From contig JAHWKR010000026.1 of NCBI GenBank assembly GCA_019347805.1, forward strand, positions 1 through 39,507: 39,507 nt of DNA. Reading direction: 5' to 3'. Source of the stretch: Methanobacteriota archaeon (GTDB lineage Archaea > Thermoplasmatota > E2 > JACPAO01 > JAHWKR01). Numbering within the stretch: the stretch's first letter is position 1; every line of letters begins with the position of its first letter. Below, one piece after another: positions 33,533 to 39,507 of this stretch. The notes under the pieces are model-generated. The model did no database searches and had not been told where the DNA came from. It worked only from the letters and a program-made list of their open reading frames with translations. The translations under genes were made by a program, and so were the position numbers.

Positions 33533-34684
33533 TCAGGACCGCCGCCTCGCCCGGACGAGGGCCGTAGCGGTGATCAAAAGCATCGACAGCACCGTACCCG
33601 GTGCGGGAAGAAAGCGTCCCTCGCCATCCTTGCCCTCGAAATCCTCAGGCACCCACAACGCGGTGTCGGGCCGGTGCTCTTTCCAGGCGAACCAGAACAG
33701 GACCAACGTGTCGAGGCGCTCGAGCGTCTCGTCCGTGGTCATGCTCCTGCCCGCTTCGATGTCCCACGGACGCCCCTCCTCGTCGACCCACGCACCGTCC
33801 CGTTTCTCGAAGCGGTGACCGTCGGCGTCGAAGACCAACGTGCCCTCACGGCCGGCGACGACCAGAAGGTCCTCCCCGTTGAACGGGTGATGCACCACAC
33901 CGCCCGACTGCAGCACGCCAAGGACCGGGAAGGCGATGGCACGGTCCTTGACATCGACCCCGACCACCTCCTCCTTGGGGTGGAGCCCGTCGATCTCGCA
34001 CTCCTCGCCGCCGCCGACACCGATGCGGCAATCGGAATCATAGTCCCCGTAAGCGGAACCGCGGTAGCTCGTGGATTCGAGTGCCGGTTGCAGCAGCCGT
34101 GTGCCCGGATGCCGTTCTTGCCACTCCTGCCACGTGACCTGGGCGGTGGTGACCGGTTCGAGCTCGGCGTCCGGATGCGCGGTCTCGACCACCGATCCCG
34201 GCAGCGATCCGATCGGCCTGCCGAGGATCTGCGTCCAGAGCTTCTGCGTCTGCGGGTCCCACATGACCAGGTCGTGTTTGTAGAGATAGCCAGAGACCTC
34301 GAAGTCGAGCGTCCGTCTTTCGCCGTCGATCTCGGCATTGCGCTCGAACGTGATGCCGGAACCGCAGAGCGGGCACCAGGTGACCGCCACCGGCACGCCG
34401 CCGATGATATCGTTGACGATCTCATGCCGGTCCAACATCCGGACGGGATAGGCGCGGGCATCCCCGTTCAGGACCACCCCCAGGACATCGTCACGCGGAT
34501 CGATCCAATCGGGGCCGAACTCCGGGTCGTGCACCGCGTCGATGCCGCACCCTTCGGCGTTGCGCTCGCCGAAACCACAGGCCCACTGGATCTCTGACCG
34601 CGGCACATGTTCCGCTTCTGCTGCCGGGACAAGGAGCATCGACAGGAGGGTGGCGACGATCAAGGCCGGGACCGGCGTGCGCAT
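33533..34684 (-). CDS. Secreted DUF3179 protein with C-terminal sorting-like tail
   Basis: 383-aa exported protein. The signal peptide spans about 1-24. DUF3179 blocks are AYPVRMLDRHEIVNDIIGGVPVAVTWCPLCGSG (Cys 104, Cys 107), LYKHDLVMWDP, and a late FWFAWKEHRPDT. The family is secreted, of unknown function, with the CPLC pair suggesting a disulfide or metal site. The last 25 residues (359-383) have the tripartite look of a sorting signal: a short LPAPG motif, a hydrophobic helix, and an RARRRS cluster, as in archaeal PGF-CTERM proteins. A GGAGGTGG ribosome site lies just upstream of the ATG. Confidence 0.87.
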   Translation of the reverse strand: MRTPVPALIVATLLSMLLVPAAEAEHVPRSEIQWACGFGERNAEGCGIDAVHDPEFGPDWIDPRDDVLGVVLNGDARAYPVRMLDRHEIVNDIIGGVPVAVTWCPLCGSGITFERNAEIDGERRTLDFEVSGYLYKHDLVMWDPQTQKLWTQILGRPIGSLPGSVVETAHPDAELEPVTTAQVTWQEWQERHPGTRLLQPALESTSYRGSAYGDYDSDCRIGVGGGEECEIDGLHPKEEVVGVDVKDRAIAFPVLGVLQSGGVVHHPFNGEDLLVVAGREGTLVFDADGHRFEKRDGAWVDEEGRPWDIEAGRSMTTDETLERLDTLVLFWFAWKEHRPDTALWVPEDFEGKDGEGRFLPAPGTVLSMLLITATALVRARRRS

Positions 34685-34782
34685 GCCACCTCCTATCCGG
34701 TCTACTGTTCATGACCGTTGGTGAACAGGATGGAAGTCATCGTCCCACGGTCGGGGGTCCAGTTGGACCCGGTATGCTATCG

Positions 34783-34790
34783 CTTATCTA
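34783..34790 (+). promoter_or_regulatory. TATA-like box for the flavoprotein at 34815
   Basis: CTTATCTA centred 28 bp before the ATG, predicting a leaderless mRNA. Confidence 0.55.
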
Positions 34791-34814
34791 TCGACCCCTT
34801 CTCCCGTTCTCGCG

Positions 34815-36218
34815 ATGGCGGAGACAGAGCATTTCGACGTGGTCGTGATCGGAGGCGGCTCCGGACTCACCGCCGCCTACTATGCCGACGAGGCCGGAAA
34901 GAGCGTGGCCCTCGTCGAACGTTGGACCGATCGCCTCGGAGGCACCTGTGTAAACGTCGGCTGCATCCCATCGAAGCAACTCATCCAATCGGCCGAGGTC
35001 ATGAAGACGATCCGAGCGGCGGACGACTTCGGCATCACCCTCGACCAGTCGAGCGTCAAGGTCGATATGCCCGCCATCTTCCGTGCCATGCGGGAACGCC
35101 GCTCGAAGGCCAACGAAGGCACCCAAGGCTGGGTCGAAGATGCCTTCACACCGGTCTTCGATGAGGTGCGCTTCGTCGACGAGAAGACCCTCGAGACCAA
35201 GGACGGCAAACGCACGATCACCGGGGACAAGTTCTTCCTCGCCGTCGGGGCGCGTGCGGCGATCCCGCCCATCGACGGACTCGACAAGATCCCTTACCGG
35301 ACGAACGCAGACATCTTCGACATCAAGGGACAGCCGAAGTCTCTGGTCATCCTCGGCGGCGGCTACATCGGCTGCGAGTTCGGCCACTTCTTCTCCACGC
35401 TCGGCACCAAGGTGACCATCATCGACCCGTCCGACCACCTCCTCTCTGAGGATGACGACATCCGCACCACGTTCACAAAAGAGTTCGCGAAGAAGGTCGA
35501 CCTGGTGACCCCCTACCGCGCCGTCGCCGCCGTGGAAGAAGAAGGACAGTACGGGTTCAAGGTGCGGAAGGAGGACGGCGACGAGACGCGCACCGTCGTG
35601 GGTGACATGGTGCTCGTCGCCACCGGCAGAAGACCCAACACCGACACGCTCGACCTCGACAAGACCTCCGTCAAGACCGACGACAAGGGGTGGGTCCAGG
35701 TCGACGACCACATGCGGACGAGCCACCCGGACATCTACGCCTACGGCGACTGCATCGGACAGGGCATGTTCAAGCACACCTCCTCCTTCGAAGGCGAGAT
35801 CGCCTACCGCAACGCCTTCGGCGCCGACCTCAAAATGGACTATTCGGCCAACCCGCACGCCATCTTCAGCGACCCCCAGATCGGTGCCGTCGGCCTCACC
35901 GAACGCGAGTGCCAGGAGAAAGGGCTGGACTACAAGGCGGTCAAGAGAGACTACAAGGACATCGCCAAAGGTGAGATCATCGGCAAGCCACCCGGCTTCG
36001 CCAAACTGCTCGTCGAAAAAGGCACACGACGCATCCTCGGGTTCCACATGCTCGGCCCGCACGCCGCCGACCTTGTCCACGAAGTGGTCGTCGCGATGAC
36101 GGCCGAAGGCGCCAAGGCCGACCTCATCAAAAGGAGCATCCACATCCATCCGACGATGCCCGAACTGATCCACACATTGTTCACAGAAGCGGTCGGGTCC
36201 CCCTACTCGGACGCCTGA
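34815..36218 (+). CDS. Dihydrolipoyl dehydrogenase-like FAD disulfide oxidoreductase
   Basis: 467-aa flavoprotein of the pyridine nucleotide-disulfide class I family. The FAD-binding VVVIGGGSGLTAA (8-20), redox-active disulfide GGTCVNVGCIPSK (Cys 45, Cys 50), NAD-binding ILGGGYIGCEFG (about 176-187) and YAYGDCIG FAD motif are present. The C-terminal HIHPTMPE (about 443-450) carries the catalytic His-Glu of dihydrolipoyl dehydrogenase, mycothione reductase and mercuric reductase. A regular E3 for a 2-oxoacid complex or glycine cleavage fits best, and a lipoyl-family transferase lies 1.5 kb away, but no E1/E2 genes are in the window, so the exact substrate is open. Confidence 0.88.
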   Translation: MAETEHFDVVVIGGGSGLTAAYYADEAGKSVALVERWTDRLGGTCVNVGCIPSKQLIQSAEVMKTIRAADDFGITLDQSSVKVDMPAIFRAMRERRSKANEGTQGWVEDAFTPVFDEVRFVDEKTLETKDGKRTITGDKFFLAVGARAAIPPIDGLDKIPYRTNADIFDIKGQPKSLVILGGGYIGCEFGHFFSTLGTKVTIIDPSDHLLSEDDDIRTTFTKEFAKKVDLVTPYRAVAAVEEEGQYGFKVRKEDGDETRTVVGDMVLVATGRRPNTDTLDLDKTSVKTDDKGWVQVDDHMRTSHPDIYAYGDCIGQGMFKHTSSFEGEIAYRNAFGADLKMDYSANPHAIFSDPQIGAVGLTERECQEKGLDYKAVKRDYKDIAKGEIIGKPPGFAKLLVEKGTRRILGFHMLGPHAADLVHEVVVAMTAEGAKADLIKRSIHIHPTMPELIHTLFTEAVGSPYSDA

Positions 36219-36228
36219 AGCGGCCGGT

Positions 36229-36579
36229 TCAGAAAGCGGATTCGATGGTCTTCAGTCGCTCCTTGACCCGGTCCCGATAGAAACGGCCCATCTCGGTCTT
36301 CGTGATCTCGAGTCTGTACTCGTACGGGTCCCGTCCCCGTTTCATGTTCGGCACCTTCTCGCGCGAGACCCAGCCGATCTCCTCGAGTTCGGCGAGTTCC
36401 TGCGAGACCGCCGGGATGCTCCACCCGGAATAAACGGCGATGTCCTTGATGAGCGAAGGGCCCTGTTCGATGAGCGCTGCGAGCACGGCCGCAGTGGCGT
36501 CACTCTCGCCGAGGTCGCAAAGGGCCTCATAGACCGATGAACCCTCGGCGGGTGCGCTCTTGCTCTTGTGCGGCGGCAT
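36229..36579 (-). CDS. Winged-helix transcriptional regulator
   Basis: 116-aa HTH protein. A likely winged helix covers about 15-95: SVYEALCDLGESDATAAVLAALIEQG, LIKDIAVYSGWSIPAVSQELAELEEIGWVSREKVP (recognition helix) and a PYEYRLEITKTEMGRF wing. One Cys (21) could respond to redox. It is divergent from the AhpD-like gene with an AT-rich shared promoter, so it probably controls that gene and itself. The frame is open upstream, but ATG 36579 is right after a TTTAATTTAATC element at the leaderless distance. Confidence 0.8.
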   Translation of the reverse strand: MPPHKSKSAPAEGSSVYEALCDLGESDATAAVLAALIEQGPSLIKDIAVYSGWSIPAVSQELAELEEIGWVSREKVPNMKRGRDPYEYRLEITKTEMGRFYRDRVKERLKTIESAF

Positions 36580-36597
36580 CAATAGCGTGCATCCGCT

Positions 36598-36610
36598 GAT
36601 TAAATTAAAG
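36598..36610 (-). promoter_or_regulatory. AT-rich promoter between the HTH and AhpD-like genes
   Basis: GATTAAATTAAAG on the plus strand, the most AT-rich stretch in the window, about 25 bp before the HTH start. For the plus-strand gene a separate GAAATAGAGG lies about 26 bp before 36730. Confidence 0.65.
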
Positions 36611-36729
36611 TTGTTTCGGATTATGGCAGGACGAATCGCGACACCGTACCGCGTGCGGAGAACGCGGCACCCTTTGTATCCCGACGTCCCGTGGAAGGAA
36701 GGAAATAGAGGCTCGCGACTGGCCCCATC

Positions 36730-37284
36730 ATGACCTTCATCCGCACCGTCCCCCCAGAAAAAGCGGAAGGACGGCTGAAAGAGGTGTACGACAAGGTCGC
36801 CGGCAAGCGCGGTGCGGTGGCGAACGTCATGCAGGTCCAGAGCCTCCTCCCGGAGACCATGGCCTCCCACCTCGACATGTACATGGACATCATGTATGGA
36901 AAAGGTCCGTTGAGCCGCCTGGAACGGGAAGCGATCGCCGTCGCCGTCTCCGCCGCGAACGATTGCCGGTATTGCGTCAGCCACCATTCCGACGCCTTGA
37001 ACAAATACATGAAGGACGGAGAGGCGACACGCAGGGTGGCCCAGGATTTCAGGGCGAGCGGACTCGACAAGGCCCAGGTCGCGCTCTGCGAACACGCCGT
37101 GAAACTCACGCGGGCACCCGCCTCCATCACCCAGGAGGACATCCAGTGCCTGCGCGACCTCGGCTGGGACGACGCCGCCATCCTGCACTGCAACCTCGTC
37201 GCCGCCTACTTCAACTTCGTCAACCGGAGCGTGCTCGGTGCCGGAGTGGAACTGGAGACCGAGAAAGCGGAATACAAGTACTGA
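36730..37284 (+). CDS. Peroxidase-related AhpD-like protein (carboxymuconolactone decarboxylase family)
   Basis: 184-aa soluble protein. The AhpD-like active site is DCRYCVSHHSDAL (Cys 79, Cys 82, His 86), with the helical flanks LEREAIAVAVSAAN and ALCEHAVKLTRAPASIT typical of the uncharacterised peroxidase-related group (about 180 aa). AhpD-like proteins use the CxxC pair for alkylhydroperoxide or thiol redox chemistry. The adjacent regulator suggests inducible oxidative defence. The stop at 37284 is directly followed by the ybaK stop of the convergent gene. Confidence 0.88.
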   Translation: MTFIRTVPPEKAEGRLKEVYDKVAGKRGAVANVMQVQSLLPETMASHLDMYMDIMYGKGPLSRLEREAIAVAVSAANDCRYCVSHHSDALNKYMKDGEATRRVAQDFRASGLDKAQVALCEHAVKLTRAPASITQEDIQCLRDLGWDDAAILHCNLVAAYFNFVNRSVLGAGVELETEKAEYKY

Positions 37285-37764
37285 TCAGTCGGCGAAACGG
37301 CCGAGCTCGGCACGCGTCGTCTCGCGCACCACGGCAGGGGCGACCTCGAGGAGCGCAGCATCGGAACCGCCGCCGAAAAGTGCCTTGTCGAGTGCGAACA
37401 GCCGCTCGTCCATGAGGGTGCGCATCGTGCGTGTATGGCCGAACGGCGGCACGCCGCCGACCGGGTAACCGGTCCACTCCAGCACCTCGGCCGGCCGGGC
37501 CAGACGGAACCGGTTCCGGGCTCCGCCGACATGGTCGATGACGTAGCGGTCGCGCACCTTGGCGTCACCCGGTGCGAGCACCACGACCGGCTCCCCGTCG
37601 TTCACGAAAATGACCGATTTGGCCACCGCCGCCTCGGGGACCCCCATCACCTCCGCCGCCTCGGCGACCGTGTGCACACTCGGGAGGTGGTCATGCAATG
37701 TGGCTTCGATCTTCTGGTCCCGCAGCCATGCCCTCAGGTCCTGCTCCGTCCTCCCTTCCTGCAT
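37285..37764 (-). CDS. YbaK/ProX-type aminoacyl-tRNA deacylase
   Basis: 159-aa single-domain editing enzyme. VAKSVIFVNDGEPVVVLAPGDAKV carries the conserved Lys, and VGGVPPFGHTRTMRTLMDERL has the G-Gly-P-PFG-H loop. The family clears mischarged tRNA (for example Cys- or Ala-tRNA(Pro)) and other esters. It is the second gene after the lipoyl transferase. The ATG at 37764 lies 9 bp after that stop and has a GAGGG ribosome site; ATG 37806 would overlap the upstream gene and lacks such a site. Confidence 0.88.
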   Translation of the reverse strand: MQEGRTEQDLRAWLRDQKIEATLHDHLPSVHTVAEAAEVMGVPEAAVAKSVIFVNDGEPVVVLAPGDAKVRDRYVIDHVGGARNRFRLARPAEVLEWTGYPVGGVPPFGHTRTMRTLMDERLFALDKALFGGGSDAALLEVAPAVVRETTRAELGRFAD

Positions 37765-37772
37765 GATATCCC

Positions 37773-38513
37773 TCAGACGGTCAATTCTGTGATCTCGGGT
37801 CGCCATTCTTCATCGCCCTGCCAAGGGGCACGGGCCCGCTCGAGCGGACCCAGACCGCGCTCATAGGCGGCGACGACCTCGTTGACCACCTCATCACGGG
37901 TCACGGCGAAGCCCAGTGCGTCGAGTCCGACGACCTTGCGCCGCACCGCCTCGACGGGCGCCTTGAGCACCTCCGCTGTGCGTTCGGCGTCGAGCCTGAG
38001 CACCATCGTGCCGTGCTGCAAGACGGCCTGTTGCGTGCGCCGCTGTGCGCCGCCGCTGATCTTGCGACCGTCCACGAAGATGGAGACGCCCTCCTCGCGC
38101 AGGTAACAGAGGGTGTCGCGCCCGCCCTTGCCTTCGCCGAACACGGCATCGACACCGAGGGCGCGGAAGGCATCGAGGATCGGGCCGCTCATCGTCCGGT
38201 ACGACTCGAGGATGTTGCGCGACAGGCCCGGATGGTCGAGCGGCAGGATGACGGCGTAGGTGAGCTCGACCTCGTTGTGAAGGAGGGCCCCACCGCCGGT
38301 CTTGCGACGCACCACATCGATGCCGTGACGTTCCGCCGCGTCGAGGTCGATGTCCGCTTCCGTCTGGGTGCGGCCGAGGCTGACGCATGCCGGGTCCCAC
38401 CCATACAGGCGGACCACAGGCTCGCCGCGGGCAAGGAGCCACTCGTCGCGCTCCATGTTCTCGCGCCCGGTGGCGAAGCCGTCGAGGACGAGAGAGACCG
38501 GTCGAGGGGCCAT
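37773..38513 (-). CDS. Lipoyl/octanoyl transferase, LipM-like (lipoate-protein ligase fold)
   Basis: 246-aa enzyme of the biotin/lipoate ligase-transferase fold. RRKTGGGALLH (69-79) is the substrate loop and GRKISGGAQRRTQQAVLQHGTM (149-170) carries the catalytic Lys 151. A Cys at 136, 13 residues before the GRKISG glycine, matches the position of the nucleophile in LipM-type octanoyltransferases, which LplA ligases lack. This favours octanoyl transfer from acyl-carrier protein to an E2 or GcvH domain over ATP-dependent lipoate ligation. ATG 38513 has CCCTAAAA 27 bp upstream. It could feed the flavoprotein at 34815. Family firm, subtype inferred. Confidence 0.85.
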   Translation of the reverse strand: MAPRPVSLVLDGFATGRENMERDEWLLARGEPVVRLYGWDPACVSLGRTQTEADIDLDAAERHGIDVVRRKTGGGALLHNEVELTYAVILPLDHPGLSRNILESYRTMSGPILDAFRALGVDAVFGEGKGGRDTLCYLREEGVSIFVDGRKISGGAQRRTQQAVLQHGTMVLRLDAERTAEVLKAPVEAVRRKVVGLDALGFAVTRDEVVNEVVAAYERGLGPLERARAPWQGDEEWRPEITELTV

Positions 38514-38536
38514 GGTCCTGACGACCGGTACCACTG

Positions 38537-38544
38537 TTTTAGGG
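38537..38544 (-). promoter_or_regulatory. TATA box for the lipM-ybaK operon
   Basis: Minus-strand CCCTAAAA centred 27 bp before ATG 38513. It rejects the in-frame start seven codons earlier. Confidence 0.6.
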
Positions 38545-38564
38545 TTTGCCCTCTTCGGGGCGGC

Positions 38565-39029
38565 TCAAGTGGCGCGTGGAAGGGACGTCTCCGGGGTCTG
38601 CTGCAAGACGCGCAGGAAGAACATCGCCACGATGAGGCCGGCGATGACGAGCGTCAGGTGGAAGCCGTACTCGATCCCGATGAGCCCCCAGAGGTCCAAT
38701 CCGTTCGCGATGTGGAGATTGGTATGCGGATACCAGTTGACGAGCAACCAGGAGATGGACAGATAGGTGGCGATGGCAAGGCCTTTCGGACCGACATCGA
38801 AACGCTTGACGAGCGGCCAGCCCCAGGCGATGAACGCGACGCCCAGACCGAACGCCAGAGCCTCGACGGCACCCATCGTCATGAGAAGCGCCAATTGCGC
38901 CCCCTCGGGGGTATGATTGTCCGGCGAGGGTGGCCAGATCTTCTCCCCCACCGGCGTGTTCGAACCGGTCATGAAGGCGATGGTCCCGAAGACGAGCGTG
39001 ACGATGAGCACTTTGATCCAGGTTTTCAT
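38565..39029 (-). CDS. Four-helix membrane protein, unknown
   Basis: 154-aa protein with four predicted transmembrane helices: TWIKVLIVTLVFGTIAFM, ALLMTMGAVEALAFGLGVAF, LAIATYLSISWLLVNWY and EYGFHLTLVIAGLIVAMFF. Conserved-looking polar points are PHTNLH between helices 3 and 4 and His in EYGFHLTL. No family is recognised. ATG 39029 starts the first helix; an ATG ten codons earlier adds only a short basic stretch. The promoter is not clear. Confidence 0.65.
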   Translation of the reverse strand: MKTWIKVLIVTLVFGTIAFMTGSNTPVGEKIWPPSPDNHTPEGAQLALLMTMGAVEALAFGLGVAFIAWGWPLVKRFDVGPKGLAIATYLSISWLLVNWYPHTNLHIANGLDLWGLIGIEYGFHLTLVIAGLIVAMFFLRVLQQTPETSLPRAT

Positions 39030-39193
39030 TCGACCGACCCGATGACCCTGCCGAACCATGGCACAGATTTGAACGTTTTCTCAGGGGGAGGGGCCGAAGC
39101 ATCCGGCCCGACGCGCCGAGAGGTCCGACCTGCGGACTCCGGACATCCACAGGTCGGCAAAGGTTTTCATCCCACGCGCAGGTCCCATCGAAG
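39030..39193. other. Divergent intergenic region with an inverted repeat
   Basis: The 164-bp spacer holds CCGACCTG (39125-39132) and its exact reverse complement CAGGTCGG (39150-39157), an 8-bp inverted repeat 17 bp apart that could be an operator. A possible plus-strand TATA element, GGTTTTCAT, lies around 39162-39170. Confidence 0.4.
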
Positions 39194-39507
39194 ATGACAG
39201 GTGGAAAGCGTGGTGAGGGGCTCATCCGAGAGGGCCATGGTGAGACGAGGACGTTCCTCCGCATCGGGGGGCCAGCCACGCTCGTCGTGGCGGCCGTGCT
39301 CATCATCATCGGTGGCATCAAGATGTTCTCCGGCGACCCATCCGTGGAGATGGGGGATGATGGTTGGTTCGAGGCCCAAACGCGTGCGAGCTTCACCGGG
39401 TTCGCCTTGGCGGCTGGGGGCCTCATCCTCCTCGCTGTCGGCGTGAGCATGACGAAGTTCGGCTACATGGGCGCCGTGGCGCGCTATTCCGCGTCCGAGG
39501 TGGCGCC
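39194..39507 (+). CDS. Membrane protein with two N-terminal helices (3' end missing)
   Basis: Partial gene running off the right edge, 104 codons seen. A charged N-terminal 22 residues precede a helix (PATLVVAAVLIIIGG), an acidic loop (GDPSVEMGDDGWFEAQ), a second helix (GFALAAGGLILLAVGVSM) and the start of a cytoplasmic part: KFGYMGAVARYSASEVAP. This MGAVARYxxxEVAP pattern is familiar from archaeal membrane proteins ending in a zinc ribbon, but that part is outside the window. The ATG is preferred because the protein reads well from it and an AT-rich element lies about 26 bp upstream. Confidence 0.7.
   Translation, partial: MTGGKRGEGLIREGHGETRTFLRIGGPATLVVAAVLIIIGGIKMFSGDPSVEMGDDGWFEAQTRASFTGFALAAGGLILLAVGVSMTKFGYMGAVARYSASEVA

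Overview
The window is GC-rich, densely packed archaeal chromosome. The archaeal assignment rests on an intact Hef-type helicase-nuclease, a UPF0147 protein, an archaeal presenilin-type protease, lipobox-type surface lipoproteins, and promoters in which a TATA-like box lies about 25-30 bp before the start codon, as expected for leaderless mRNA. A half-size CtaA fused to CtaB (heme O/A synthesis) and a blue copper lipoprotein point to aerobic respiration. A heterotrophic, aerobic, high-GC euryarchaeal lineage, possibly Thermoplasmatota, fits best; I cannot place it further from sequence alone. No rRNA, tRNA, CRISPR array, transposase or integrase was seen.

Layout. 1-14.1 kb is a cell-surface region: a secreted M14 carboxypeptidase (cut by the left edge), a DedA membrane protein, five lipoproteins (two of them paralogues, one a blue copper protein), a Sec59/DGK1-type CTP-dependent kinase, an MscS channel with an extracytoplasmic domain, and two tandem paralogous secreted metzincin-like proteins with PKD domains. 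14.3-16.2 kb holds an amidoligase overlapping a class I glutamine amidotransferase/C26 hydrolase, a predicted peptide- or metabolite-amide system. Two small membrane proteins converge on it. 17.2-21.8 kb carries Hef, a seven-span membrane protein and an ACT-domain protein. 21.7-26.1 kb is a complete argC-argJ-argB-argD operon on the minus strand. 26.4-30.3 kb carries UPF0147, cyclophilin, a methyltransferase, the presenilin homologue and pyrF. 30.3-30.8 kb has a strong TATA box in front of either a structured RNA or a small gene. 30.8-39.5 kb carries an MFS transporter, ctaA-ctaB, a DUF3179 protein with a sorting-like C-terminus, a dihydrolipoyl-dehydrogenase-like flavoprotein, a divergent HTH/AhpD-like pair, a LipM-like lipoyl-family transferase with a YbaK deacylase, and two membrane proteins, the last cut by the right edge.

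Most genes are single transcription units with their own promoter. The clear operons are argCJBD, amidoligase-GATase, the 17.06-16.18 kb membrane pair and lipM-ybaK. The most unusual items are the amidoligase-GATase pair, the duplicated HENGH metalloprotein family with its shared Cys-containing C-terminal domain, and the promoter-led structured segment at 30.4-30.8 kb.
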